Program-made: the position numbers and the translations under genes
DNA from: an uncultured Rubrobacteraceae bacterium
GTDB lineage: Bacteria; Actinomycetota; Rubrobacteria; Rubrobacterales; Rubrobacteraceae
Length of the DNA stretch: 46,041 nucleotides
Direction of reading: 5' to 3'
NCBI GenBank assembly: GCA_902806015.1
Contig: CADCUZ010000039.1
Span: 1-46,041, forward strand
Notes under the pieces: generated by a model
Seen by the model: only the letters and a program-made list of their open reading frames with translations
The model's database searches: none
What the model was told of the DNA's origin: nothing
In this document: positions 8,250 to 16,259 of the stretch, in pieces
Layout: every line of letters begins with the position of its first letter
Numbering within the stretch: the first letter of the stretch is position 1

Positions 8250-9857
8250 CTAGGGGGGCGTGGTCCTCTCGTCTTCGAGGCGGTCCAGCTTCCACTCCCC
8301 GCCCTCGACGACGCAGACCCAGGTCCCGGAGAGAACCTCCGAACCCCACGTGTGGTCGAGTCGGGCCTCGAAGGCCACCCGCGCCGCGTCCCCCGACGCC
8401 GTGGCCTCGGGCGGCGTGAGGTACTCCATGTAGGTGAAGGTGTAGAGGTCTTCCTGCTCCGCCCACCGCTGGGGGGAGCCCACCTCCTCCCGCAGGCGCC
8501 CGGAGAGCGCGGCCCACGTGGCGTCGACCCTCCGGTAGGACTGGTCCACGTACATGTCGAAGACGGCCCGCTCGGCCTCCCCCAGCGACGGCGCGGGGGC
8601 AGGGTCTTCGGCCCCAACGCCGGAGGTGTTGCCGGAGGTATTGCCGGACGGCCCGTCGGGGGAGCCCCTGCCGGCCGGTTTTCCCTGCGGCTCACTCTCG
8701 GGGGCGGCCCATTCCCTTTCGTCGGGGTTCGGGGACCCCGTAGCCTGGTCGCCTGGGCCCAGCATCGCCCAGGCCCCGGCGCCAGCGAGGAGCAAGAGCA
8801 GGGCAGCCCCGACGAGGACGGCGGCGACCGTCCTCTGGCGCGAGCCGGTGCGGAAGGTGCGCGTGGGGAGGCTGACGGTCTCCTCCGGCGGGCCGGTCAC
8901 ACCGCGGGGGCCCCCGCTCTCCAGCCTACGCCGAACGGCCTCGACGCCCGAGAGCCCGGCCGCCCTCTCGCCCCCCACGGAGCGGGCCCCGGCCGTCCCG
9001 GTGGCCCCTAGCGTCTTGCCGGGCTCCGGCCGCGAGGCCCCCACCCCGACGTCCCTTTCGAAGAGCTTGTCGTGCAAGCGGGCCGCATCCGGCCGTCTCT
9101 GGGGATCCTTGGCGAGGCAGGCGAGGATCAAGGCCTCCAGGCCCGTGCCGATGTGGGCGCCGCGTTCGCGCGGGGGGGCGGGCTCCTTCAGGATGTGCTG
9201 GTTCGCCACCTCTATCGGGGCGCCGGAAAAAGGCGGCTCTCCCGTGGCGGCGTGGTAGAGGGTCGCGCCCAGGGAGTACACGTCGCTCTTGGGGGTAACC
9301 CTCTCGCCGCGGAGCTGTTCTGGGGAGGAATACGCTGCCGTCCCGAGGTAGGCGCCGGCGCGCGACTCCTCGGTGGTTTCGAGCACGCGGGCTATCCCGA
9401 AGTCCGCCAGCTTCGGGTTGCCCCGCTCATCGAGGAGCACGTTGCGGGGCTTGACGTCCCGGTGGACCACGCCGCGCTCGTGGGCATGGGTGAGGGCAGC
9501 GGCGATGTCCGCGCCAACCCGCGAGAGCATCCCCTCAGGCAGAGAGCCGCGCCTATCCATGAGCGCCTTCAGGTCCCCGCCGGGCGCGTACTCCATCACT
9601 ATGTAGGAGACCTCCCGCCCGTCCAGAAGGTCCTCCCCCGCGTCGTAGACCTGCACGATGTTGCGGTGGGAGAGCCTGGCGGCCGTGCGGCCCTCGCGAC
9701 GGAAAAGGGCGCCCGTCTCCTCGTCGTCCAGGTCGGGGTGCAGGATCTTTACGACGACCGGACGTTCGAGAACCTCGTCGCGGCCCAGATAGACGGCGGA
9801 CATGCCACCGAACCCGAGTTCCCGTACCAGGACGAACCTGTGGCCGACGCGGCGCAC
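8250..9857 (-). CDS. Membrane Ser/Thr protein kinase with NTF2-like outer domain (paralog 2)
   Basis: A 535-residue kinase with the same design as its downstream neighbour: kinase domain (about 8-265; glycine loop GFGGMSAVYLG, K37, D134 in HRDVKPRN, D152 of DFG), a long variable linker, one membrane helix (about 343-366), a Gly/Ser/Pro/Asn spacer with NTSGNTSG, and a C-terminal domain of about 105 residues with FDMYVDQSYRRVDATW. The kinase domains of the two genes are nearly superimposable (GREVSYIVMEY, VTPKSDVYSLGATLY in both), while linkers and outer domains differ, so they arose by tandem duplication. The GTG start lies 14 bases after the DAHP synthase stop; the longer upstream frame is an antisense shadow. 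Confidence 0.92.
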   Translation of the reverse strand: MRRVGHRFVLVRELGFGGMSAVYLGRDEVLERPVVVKILHPDLDDEETGALFRREGRTAARLSHRNIVQVYDAGEDLLDGREVSYIVMEYAPGGDLKALMDRRGSLPEGMLSRVGADIAAALTHAHERGVVHRDVKPRNVLLDERGNPKLADFGIARVLETTEESRAGAYLGTAAYSSPEQLRGERVTPKSDVYSLGATLYHAATGEPPFSGAPIEVANQHILKEPAPPRERGAHIGTGLEALILACLAKDPQRRPDAARLHDKLFERDVGVGASRPEPGKTLGATGTAGARSVGGERAAGLSGVEAVRRRLESGGPRGVTGPPEETVSLPTRTFRTGSRQRTVAAVLVGAALLLLLAGAGAWAMLGPGDQATGSPNPDEREWAAPESEPQGKPAGRGSPDGPSGNTSGNTSGVGAEDPAPAPSLGEAERAVFDMYVDQSYRRVDATWAALSGRLREEVGSPQRWAEQEDLYTFTYMEYLTPPEATASGDAARVAFEARLDHTWGSEVLSGTWVCVVEGGEWKLDRLEDERTTPP

Positions 9858-9871
9858 GGGACCCGGCGGTA

Positions 9872-10684
9872 CTAGATGACCTCCCGGCCCATCGCGCCCG
9901 CGAAGGGAGAGAGCTCCTCCTTCAGGCCCAGGAGCGCCTCGACGGGCAGCGCCTGCTCCCCGTCGCAGAGGGCCTCCTGCGGGTCGTGGTGGCTCTCCAC
10001 CATCAGGCCGTCCGCCTCGGCGGCGACCGAGGCCTTGGAGAGCGGCACGACCAAGTCGCGCCGGCCGGCGGCGTGGGAGGGGTCCACGATCACGGGCAGG
10101 TCCGTGAGCCTCTTCGCCACGATCACCGCGGAGAGGTCGAGCGTGAAGCGGGTGGCCGTCTCGAAGGTGCGGATGCCCCGCTCGCAGAGCACCACGTTGT
10201 CCCCGCCCTCGGCGGTGACGTACTCGGCGGCGAGGATCCACTCCTGCACCGTCGCCGAGAGGCCGCGCTTGAGCAAGACGCCGTGGTCCGTGCCCGAGAT
10301 GGCGGCGCCGGTGCGCTTCAAGAGGGAGAAGTTCGCCATGTTGCGGGCGCCGATCTGCAGCACCTGAGCGTGCTCCATCACAAGGTCTATGTCGTAGGGG
10401 TCCATCACCTCGGTGACCACCTTCAGGCCGAACTCGCCGGCGACCTCGGACATGATCTTCAAGCCCTCCTCGCCGAGCCCTTGGAAGGAGTAGGGGGAGG
10501 TGCGCGGCTTGAAGGCGCCGCCGCGGACGTACTCGAAGCCCGCCTCCTTCACGGCCCTCGCGGAGGCGACGAACTGGTCGTAGCTCTCGACCGTGCAGGG
10601 GCCGGCGATCACCCGGAAGGTGCCGGGCCGGATCATGCCGTTCTGGGTCTTTATGTCGGTTTTTACGGTCTGAGAAACGTCCAT
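9872..10684 (-). CDS. aroF: 3-deoxy-7-phosphoheptulonate (DAHP) synthase, type I-beta like
   Basis: A 270-residue enzyme joining phosphoenolpyruvate and erythrose 4-phosphate in the first step of the shikimate pathway. Hallmarks are IAGPCTVES with the metal-binding C30, FKPRTSPYSFQG, LQIGARNMANF, and IVDPSHAAGRRD. It is short, without the N-terminal regulatory extension of the E. coli type. The ATG at 10684 begins one base after the chorismate mutase stop and uses AGAGG inside that gene, so translation is coupled. In several bacteria a chorismate mutase domain is fused to type I-beta DAHP synthase and confers feedback control; here the same two activities are separate, adjacent genes. Confidence 0.94.
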   Translation of the reverse strand: MDVSQTVKTDIKTQNGMIRPGTFRVIAGPCTVESYDQFVASARAVKEAGFEYVRGGAFKPRTSPYSFQGLGEEGLKIMSEVAGEFGLKVVTEVMDPYDIDLVMEHAQVLQIGARNMANFSLLKRTGAAISGTDHGVLLKRGLSATVQEWILAAEYVTAEGGDNVVLCERGIRTFETATRFTLDLSAVIVAKRLTDLPVIVDPSHAAGRRDLVVPLSKASVAAEADGLMVESHHDPQEALCDGEQALPVEALLGLKEELSPFAGAMGREVI

Positions 10685-10685
10685 G

Positions 10686-10982
10686 CTACCTCTGAAACTC
10701 CCCGCGTTGGATCTCAAGGTCGCGGATGCGGTGCAGGATCAGCTCGAAGATCTCGCGCATGGAAGAGTCGTAGATCGGACCCGGGTTCTGCTCCACGACC
10801 CTCCGCAAGATCTCTTCCTCGCGCTTGGGATCGAAGATCGCCACCCCGGCCTCGGCCTTTATCCGGGCGAGGTCCTGCACGATCTGCGCCCGCTCGCTCA
10901 GGGCGCGGATCAACTCCAGGTCCACCTGGTCTACCCGCTCCCGGAGCTCTTGAACCTTCGCCTGTGTCTCCGCGTCCGTCAT
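10686..10982 (-). CDS. Chorismate mutase (AroQ class)
   Basis: A 98-residue all-helical chorismate mutase, which converts chorismate to prephenate. It shows the AroQ pattern: a first helix with LRERVDQVDLELIRALSERA, IKAEAG, then FDPKREEEILRRV and a last helix REIFELILHRIRDLE. These provide the expected arginines, lysine and glutamate of the active site. It is a stand-alone domain with no dehydratase or dehydrogenase part, followed after one base by DAHP synthase. The partner steps are in the divergent hisC-tyrA pair. A TACAAT box nine bases before the ATG suggests a transcript with almost no leader. Confidence 0.92.
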   Translation of the reverse strand: MTDAETQAKVQELRERVDQVDLELIRALSERAQIVQDLARIKAEAGVAIFDPKREEEILRRVVEQNPGPIYDSSMREIFELILHRIRDLEIQRGEFQR

Positions 10983-10991
10983 AGGGTCCGG

Positions 10992-10997
10992 ATTGTA
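10992..10997 (-). promoter_or_regulatory. -10 box TACAAT of the chorismate mutase/DAHP synthase operon
   Basis: On the minus strand TACAAT is followed by nine bases and the ATG at 10982, so the mRNA leader would be only two or three bases. A TTGTGA about 19 bases upstream is a possible weak -35. It lies back to back with the hisC promoter. Confidence 0.5.
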
Positions 10998-11062
10998 GCA
11001 GGGTGGGTGTCGGGCATCACAAAAACCGTGTAACGCCGAGTCTCAGGCCCGCGCGCACCAGT

Positions 11063-11091
11063 TTGCAAGCTCGGGTGAAGGGGCTTAGTCT
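11063..11091 (+). promoter_or_regulatory. Promoter of hisC-tyrA
   Basis: TTGCAA (11063-11068), a 17-base spacer and TAGTCT (11086-11091) make a good housekeeping-type promoter. Transcription would begin near 11098, leaving a leader of about 46 bases before the hisC ATG. I see no attenuator or T-box in that leader. Confidence 0.5.
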
Positions 11092-11143
11092 TTAGCGGCG
11101 GTGATCCGTCCACGACAACCCGAAAGCTGACGTCTGGCGCCTG

Positions 11144-12202
11144 ATGCCTTTAACCTTCCGTTCCGAGCTCGATCCTCTTCGAACCTACGTCCCCCCGAAG
11201 TCCTGGCGGATAGCCGCCGAGGGCCGGGCCGACGGCTACGCGAAGCTGACCTCCAACGAGCTCGCCTTCGGGCCGCTCCCGGAGGCCGAGGCCGCCCTCA
11301 CCGAGGCGCTGCCCCGCGCCAACCGCTACCCGGACAGCCACGTCTCCGGGCTCCGGGGGGTTATCGCCGAGGCCAACGCGGGGGTCGAGACGACCAACGT
11401 GCTCGTCGGCAACGGGTCGAGCGAGGTCCTGCTAAACGCGCTCCAGATCCTGCCCTCGGGCGGCGAGGTGGTCTTCCCCTGGCCGTCCTTTAGCCTCTAC
11501 CCGATGCTCTGCGCCGTCCTCGGAATGAAGGCCCGCCCGGTCCCCCTGACGGGGGAGGGCGGGCTGCCGGCGGGGGGGATACTCTTGGCGCTGACGGAGC
11601 GGACGCGTGCCGTGATCCTGTGCAACCCCAACAACCCCAGCGGCACCTATTTGAGGCTGGACGAGGTACGAAGCCTGGCCGACGAGCTGCCCGACAACGT
11701 CCTCCTCGTTCTGGACGAAGCCTACGTCGAGTTCGTGGACGATCCGCTCTACCAAGGCTCTCACGCGCTCGCCCTCGAAAGGGAGAACGTCGTCGTGGCG
11801 CGGACTTTCTCAAAGGCGCACGGGCTCGCGGGTCTCAGGGTCGGGTACGGGATCGCGCCGGCGAGGGTCGCCGACTACGCCGAGAGGGTCCGGTTCCCCG
11901 TCTCCGTGAACCTGGCGGCCCAGGTGGCGGCCACGGCCTCGATGCTCGCGCGGGAGAAGGTGCGGAAGCGGGCGAGGTTCGTGATCCGGGAGCGCGGCAG
12001 GCTGCAGGAGGCGTTCGGCACCGCGGGTCTGGATTTCATCCCCTCGCAGGGAAACTTCGTGACGGTGAGGTTCGGGGCGGAGGAGTTCGAGAGGTCCGGC
12101 ATCCTCGTGAGGGAGGGCGGCGCCCTGGGGTACCCGGGGTGGAGCCGGGTGACGGTCGGCGACTCGGAGGAGAACGACCGGGTGATAGGGGCCGTCTCAT
12201 AA
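11144..12202 (+). CDS. hisC: Histidinol-phosphate/aromatic aminotransferase
   Basis: A 352-residue PLP-dependent class I/II aminotransferase of the HisC group. Visible motifs are KLTSNELAFGP near residue 35, GNGSSEVL near 90, NPNNPSGT at 161-168, LVLDEAYVEF with D191, and SKAHGLAGLRVGYG, where K224 forms the Schiff base. HisC enzymes make histidinol phosphate and often also aminate phenylpyruvate or hydroxyphenylpyruvate. The gene lies just before prephenate dehydrogenase and opposite chorismate mutase, so a role in tyrosine/phenylalanine synthesis is likely here. Its TAA stop overlaps the start of tyrA by four bases (ATAA). Confidence 0.9.
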   Translation: MPLTFRSELDPLRTYVPPKSWRIAAEGRADGYAKLTSNELAFGPLPEAEAALTEALPRANRYPDSHVSGLRGVIAEANAGVETTNVLVGNGSSEVLLNALQILPSGGEVVFPWPSFSLYPMLCAVLGMKARPVPLTGEGGLPAGGILLALTERTRAVILCNPNNPSGTYLRLDEVRSLADELPDNVLLVLDEAYVEFVDDPLYQGSHALALERENVVVARTFSKAHGLAGLRVGYGIAPARVADYAERVRFPVSVNLAAQVAATASMLAREKVRKRARFVIRERGRLQEAFGTAGLDFIPSQGNFVTVRFGAEEFERSGILVREGGALGYPGWSRVTVGDSEENDRVIGAVS

Positions 12203-13245
12203 GCCGCACGCTGGGCGTCGTTGGGGTCGGCCTGATCGGGGGCTCCGTCGGCCTCGCCGCCCGGAAGGCCGGATGGCAGGTCGTCGGCGTGGACGGCCCG
12301 GGTGTGCTCGAAAGGGCGGTGGAGCTCGGGGCCATAGACCGCCCCTCGACGCTCAAGGAGGCGCGGGCTGCGGACCTCGTCGTGCTGGCCGCGCCAATCT
12401 CCAAGGTGACGGTCCTCATCTCGGACCTCACGCCCACGGACGCCCTCGTCACCGACGTCGCCAGCGCCAAGAACGCCATAGTGCGCGAGGCGGAAGGGAA
12501 GGCCCTGCGCTTCGTCGGCGGGCACCCGATGGCCGGGAGCCAGCTCGCCGGCGTCACCAACGCGAAGCCCGACCTCTTCCACGGCGCCCGCTACTTTCTC
12601 ACGACCACGCCGCACACGGACCCCGGCGACTACCGCGAGGTCGCCGGCTTCGTGCGCGAGCTCGGCGCCGTCCCGACCGCCGTGGACCCCGAGAAGCACG
12701 ACCTCCTCATGGCCGCCCTCTCGCACCTGCCCCACCTCATGGCCGCCGCGCTCCTAAAGGTCGCCTCGGACATCTCGCCCGAGGCCCTGTCCTTCGCCGG
12801 GCCGTCCTTCCGGGACCTGACGCGGGTCGGGGCTTCCAACCCAGGGCTCTGGTCGGACATACTGGCCGAGAACGCGCCGGCTTTGGGCGAGGCTTTGGCC
12901 CACTTCGCGGGGGCGATGGCGCAGCTCGGGAGCGAGATCACGGACCGCAAGGCCATCGAGAACCGTTTCGTGGCCGCCCGCGAGGCCTACGACGCCCTCG
13001 GCGGCATCCTGGTCGAGAAGAGCGGCGAGAACGTGGACGTCGCCATCCCCGTCGAGAACCGCCCCGGCGTCTTCGCCGAGGTCACGACCCTGATGGGCTC
13101 GAACAGCATAAACATCCTCGACCTCTACGTCCGCCACTCGAACACCGAACGCGCCGCCCTCGTCCTCACCCTCGACTCCGGCGACGCCGAAAACGCCCGG
13201 GGGCTACTCCAAAAAGCCGGCTTCGCGGCGGAGTTTCAGGGCTAG
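12199..13245 (+). CDS. tyrA: Prephenate dehydrogenase with C-terminal ACT domain
   Basis: It oxidatively decarboxylates prephenate to 4-hydroxyphenylpyruvate for tyrosine. The Rossmann motif GVVGVGLIGGSVGLAARK is at the very N-terminus and GGHPMAGS follows near residue 110. A helical dimer domain comes next, and an ACT domain (about 280-345, VDVAIPVENRPGVFAEV) probably binds tyrosine for feedback. The start is unusual. No ATG, GTG or TTG lies at the expected place, but an ATA at 12199 overlaps the hisC stop by four bases and sits seven bases after AGGGG. The nearest ordinary start is a GTG at 12139 inside hisC, which would add 20 unnatural residues. Confidence 0.9.
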   Translation: MSRTLGVVGVGLIGGSVGLAARKAGWQVVGVDGPGVLERAVELGAIDRPSTLKEARAADLVVLAAPISKVTVLISDLTPTDALVTDVASAKNAIVREAEGKALRFVGGHPMAGSQLAGVTNAKPDLFHGARYFLTTTPHTDPGDYREVAGFVRELGAVPTAVDPEKHDLLMAALSHLPHLMAAALLKVASDISPEALSFAGPSFRDLTRVGASNPGLWSDILAENAPALGEALAHFAGAMAQLGSEITDRKAIENRFVAAREAYDALGGILVEKSGENVDVAIPVENRPGVFAEVTTLMGSNSINILDLYVRHSNTERAALVLTLDSGDAENARGLLQKAGFAAEFQG

Positions 13246-13249
13246 GAAC

Positions 13250-13703
13250 CGTTCGACGCGCCACCTCCTCGAAGAGCGCGCCGCACTCGGCCGCCATCAC
13301 GCCGCCCGTCACCGCAAACCCGCCGAACGACGAACGGTCGGCCACTTCCTTAAGGCGGGTCTATCTGCGGGAGGCCCATCCTCTTCAAGGTGCTAATCGG
13401 GGTGCCGTAGACCACGCCGGGGATACCGGACCAGAGGATCGCGCCGGAGCACATTGTGCAATGCTCGGCGGTGGTGTAGGGGATCAGACGGGACGTCTCC
13501 GGCCCTGGGCGGCGTTCGATCATGACCCCAATGGCGGCGGTCTCGCCGTGCAGGGTGGGACTCTTCTGCGCGTCGATGAGGCCTTCGGACAGGATCTCGC
13601 CGCTACCCGTGTCGGCGATGACGCAACCGAAAGGCGCGTCGGGGTTGCCGCGCGCGATCCCTATGGCCCGCCGCATGTAACGCTCGTGATCCGTACCGTC
13701 GCC
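13250..13703 (-). pseudogene. Nucleoside/guanine deaminase family gene, frameshifted
   Basis: The main frame (13350-13703) reads DGTDHERYMRRAIGIARGNPD, APFGCVIADTGSGE, the zinc/catalytic HGE and EHCTMCSGAILWSGI, which is the second zinc motif of cytidine-deaminase-like enzymes (normally E-P-C-P-M-C). It stops early at QIDPP (13350). In the neighbouring frame the expected tail continues (KEVADRSSFGG...GGVMAAECGALFEEV) to about 13250, so one indel near 13360 separates the parts. No ATG lies before TDHERY; the first is the internal one at 13676. Both ends are thus damaged and a working protein is unlikely. Intact relatives act on guanine, adenosine or cytosine. Confidence 0.8.
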
Positions 13704-13865
13704 CTACCCCTGCGCGGAGGTCCCCACCACGGATAGCCCCCCCGCCGGGCGCAACGTCGCCGGCCCCGGCTAGGCTAGTCTGCGCGGTCCTACGCGTCGC
13801 GCCCCCGCGGCTCTTCGCCGTTTTACCCCCATGATAGGCCGCCGGACATCGCCCCCCGAAAGCGG

Positions 13866-14756
13866 CTACTTGCCGAGCAGGTGCCGGAGCGCCCCTTCGA
13901 GTTGCGGGTACCGGAAGGCGTAGCCCATGGTCTTGAGCTTCGCCGGCTCCATGCGCTGGCTCGCGAGCAACAGCGCGTCGGCCACCTCCCCGAGCAAGAG
14001 CCTGGCGGCTGGCGCCGGGAGCGGTAGGACCGTCGGCCGCCCCAGGACCCTGCCGAGCACCTTGGTGTATTCGGCGTTGGTCATCGGGTTGGGCGAGCCG
14101 ACGTTTACCGGGCCTTCGAGGGCCTCGTCCGTGAGGGCGTGGACGATGGAGCCGACGACGTCGTCGAGGGCGACCCAGCTCCACCACTGGCCGCCGTTCC
14201 CGATCTTACCCCCCCCACCCAGCTTGAAGATGGGCAGGGTCGTCCCAAGCGCGCCGCCCTTCGGGCTGAGCACGATGCCGATCCGCGGGTGCACCACCCG
14301 GACGCCGCCCCGACGCGCCGGCTCCGCGGCGGCCTCCCACTCCCGGCACACGCCGGCCAGAAAGCCCGCGCCGGGTGGGCTCTCCTCCGTCAAGACCTCG
14401 TCGCCCCGGTCGCCGTAGTACCCGACGGCCGAGGTCGAGACAACAACCCCGGGTGGGGCCGCGAGGGAGGCGATCCTCTCGGCGAGCAGGCGCGTTCCCT
14501 GCACCCTACTCTCCAGGATGCGCCGCTTTTTCTGGCCATTCCAGCGCCCCTGGGCGATGCTCTCGCCGGCGAGGTGGACGACGGCGTCGGTCCCTTCGAG
14601 GTCGCCGTCGATGGTCCCGGTCGAGGGGTCCCAGTGGATCGTGTCGGGCCCCGTCTGCGAGCGGCTCAGGCGAATAACCTTGTGGCCGCCGGCTTCCAAC
14701 TCCGGGATGAGGGCGGACCCTATGAGGCCCGTCGCGCCGCTGATCAGGACGTTCAT
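13866..14756 (-). CDS. TIGR01777-family NAD-dependent epimerase (YfcH-like)
   Basis: A 296-residue atypical SDR. The N-terminal NVLISGATGLIGSALIPEL is the nucleotide-binding loop. VHLAGESIAQGRWNGQKK and STSAVGYYGDRGDE, followed by LTEESPPGAGFLAGVC, are hallmark sequences of the TIGR01777/YfcH group, and a C-terminal DUF1731-like domain closes it (ALLLASQRMEPAKLKTMGY). Such proteins are cytosolic oxidoreductases of uncertain substrate. The ATG at 14756 is used because GGAGGAG lies directly before it; the 12 residues upstream in frame are arginine-rich and unlikely. It runs opposite to the tyrA pair. Confidence 0.9.
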   Translation of the reverse strand: MNVLISGATGLIGSALIPELEAGGHKVIRLSRSQTGPDTIHWDPSTGTIDGDLEGTDAVVHLAGESIAQGRWNGQKKRRILESRVQGTRLLAERIASLAAPPGVVVSTSAVGYYGDRGDEVLTEESPPGAGFLAGVCREWEAAAEPARRGGVRVVHPRIGIVLSPKGGALGTTLPIFKLGGGGKIGNGGQWWSWVALDDVVGSIVHALTDEALEGPVNVGSPNPMTNAEYTKVLGRVLGRPTVLPLPAPAARLLLGEVADALLLASQRMEPAKLKTMGYAFRYPQLEGALRHLLGK

Positions 14757-14840
14757 CTCTCTCCTCCGCGTAGCCGCCACCTCCCTCCTCATGGTAGCGT
14801 GCCCGGAGTTCCCGCAAGGCGTCCGCCCTTTGAGGCGCCC

Positions 14841-15455
14841 CTACAAGCGACCCTTTCCGCGCCTGAAGTGGCGCAGGAGGAGAAAGAGGGCGACGGCCGC
14901 GGTGCCGAAGACGAGGACCCCCTCGGAGTAGGAGCCGACCCAGTTCTGGACCACCCGCCAGTTGGCGCCGAGGGCGACGCCGGCGCCTATAAGGAGCCCG
15001 TTCCACGCCGCGGAGCCCACGGTCGTCAGGACCACGAACCGCGGCAGCGGCATCTTCGCGGTGCCGGCGGGCACGGAGACGATGCTCCGCGCCACGGGAA
15101 CGACGCGGGCGACCAGCACGATCCAGTCCCCGTAGCGCCCGAACCAGCCTTCCGCCCTCCGTAGCCCCTCCTCGTCGACCCGCAGCCACTTCCCGTAGCG
15201 CAGGACGAGCCGTCGTCCCCCCCAGCGCCCCAGCCCGTAGAGCACGACTGCCCCCGCCACGCTTCCGAAGGTGGCGGCGGTCAGCGCACCCCAGAGGTTC
15301 AGCTCCCCCCTGCCCACCAGGAAACCCGCCAGCGGCAGGACCACCTCCGAAGGAATGGGCGGGAACAGGTTCTCGGCGATCAGGAGCAGCGCGAGCCCCA
15401 GATAACCGAGCGCCCCGATCACGTCCAAAACCCACTGACCCACGTCGCCAAACAC
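14841..15455 (-). CDS. DedA family membrane protein
   Basis: A 204-residue polytopic membrane protein of the DedA (SNARE-associated/VTT) family, now linked to recycling of undecaprenyl phosphate and other lipids across the membrane. Motifs are LLIAENLFPPIPSEVVLPLAG near residue 25-45 and ARVVPVARSIVSVPAG near 110, the reentrant-loop arginine/proline segment typical of the family. About five hydrophobic stretches are seen and the C-terminus is basic (RRGKGRL). The GTG at 15455 follows GGAGGA at short spacing; the longer frame upstream is non-coding. It is transcribed away from the YdjM-like gene. Confidence 0.88.
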   Translation of the reverse strand: MFGDVGQWVLDVIGALGYLGLALLLIAENLFPPIPSEVVLPLAGFLVGRGELNLWGALTAATFGSVAGAVVLYGLGRWGGRRLVLRYGKWLRVDEEGLRRAEGWFGRYGDWIVLVARVVPVARSIVSVPAGTAKMPLPRFVVLTTVGSAAWNGLLIGAGVALGANWRVVQNWVGSYSEGVLVFGTAAVALFLLLRHFRRGKGRL

Positions 15456-15581
15456 GAATCCTCCACACGCAACACGGCCCCCGCCACGGGAACCCCCAGG
15501 CGCCAACACTGATACCCACAAACGGACGAAAGGTTTCACGAGGCCCTCGCACCGGACGCGCACGAGCGTTCCCCACGAGTG

Positions 15582-15587
15582 TAGACT
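15582..15587 (+). promoter_or_regulatory. -10 box TAGACT before the YdjM-like gene
   Basis: TAGACT ends nine bases before the GTG at 15597 and there is no ribosome site between them, so this fits the leaderless pattern seen elsewhere in the window. No convincing -35 is visible. Confidence 0.35.
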
Positions 15588-15596
15588 GCCCCAGCC

Positions 15597-16134
15597 GTGC
15601 GCACCTACTCGCACGCCCTCCTCACCCTGCACGCGTCCCGCCGCCACGCCCCGCGGACCTACACCTACGCCATCCTGGGGGCCACCCTCCCGGACGTGCC
15701 GGCCCTCGTCGGCGCGGCCTGGCTCGCCGCGAACCGCCTCGGACGGTTCTCGCGCAAAGATTTCCAGACCGAAGTCTGCGGCAGGAGCCTCTTCTCCCGG
15801 CCGGATGCGGCGCTCCACCGCACCCTAACCGTCTCCGGTGCGTTCGCCCTGCACGCCGTCCTCAATACGAAACGGCGCGGGACGCTAACACCGCTTTACG
15901 CCTTCCTGCTCGGCTGGGCCGGCCACGTCTTCGCGCACGCCCTCTCGCACGGGAGCGACGCCCGCCCGCTTATCTGGCCCGTCTCGGCCTACCGCTTCGA
16001 AAGTCCCGTGTCCTACCGCGAACTACCGCGAACGCGACCGCCACGCCTTCCCCTTCGCCGTCGCCGGACGCGCGGCGGACCCCTTCGCCGCCCACAAGGC
16101 GATCATCGGCATCGCCGACCCGCACCACCGCTAG
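15597..16134 (+). pseudogene. YdjM/DUF457-like membrane metal-dependent hydrolase, frameshifted
   Basis: The first 140 codons are intact. They begin RTYSHALLTLHASRR, contain hydrophobic helices (YAILGATLPDVPALVG, LYAFLLGWAGHVFAHAL) and show HGSDARPLIWPVSAYRFESPVSY, the histidine/aspartate motif typical of YdjM-like proteins. At 16014-16033 the ten bases TACCGCGAAC occur twice in tandem. With a single copy the frame would run on through RERDRHAFPFAVAG to a normal stop at 16132-16134. With two copies the frame shifts into arginine/proline-rich sequence and continues to 16247. A simple duplication therefore explains the damage; the product would keep most helices but lose its tail. Confidence 0.8.
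16014..16033 (+). repeat. Perfect tandem duplication of 10 bp
   Basis: TACCGCGAAC is present at 16014-16023 and again at 16024-16033 with no mismatch. It lies inside the YdjM-like gene, and the extra ten bases are what break its reading frame. Confidence 0.95.
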
Positions 16135-16182
16135 GGCCGGGCAGCCTTCAAGCCCACCGCCAACACGACCGCGCTCTCCTGC

Positions 16183-16211
16183 TTGACATCCTTTCGGATT
16201 CCATATACCAT
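16183..16211 (+). promoter_or_regulatory. Promoter of the CopG-esterase operon
   Basis: TTGACA (16183-16188), a 17-base spacer and TACCAT (16206-16211) give a strong housekeeping-type promoter ahead of the CopG-type gene. The -10 lies inside a 26-base palindrome, so a protein bound there would block RNA polymerase. Confidence 0.65.
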
Positions 16212-16228
16212 CCATGTGGATGTTATAT
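16203..16228. promoter_or_regulatory. 26-bp palindromic operator
   Basis: The left arm is ATATA, one unpaired base, CATCCA; the centre is TG; the right arm is TGGATG, one unpaired base, TATAT. Apart from the centre and one mismatched pair all positions are self-complementary. It covers the -10 box of the promoter and is 31 bases upstream of a ribbon-helix-helix regulator gene. Such regulators bind this kind of site as dimers of dimers, so autoregulation is the natural inference. Confidence 0.65.
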
Positions 16229-16259
16229 AGAGTATCGGAGCGTATGAGGACCGGTTGGG

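Noticed and set aside
11620..12198. Upstream extension of the tyrA frame through hisC
   Set aside because: Arginine/glycine/proline-rich, no homology pattern, and entirely inside hisC, whose own protein motifs are complete.
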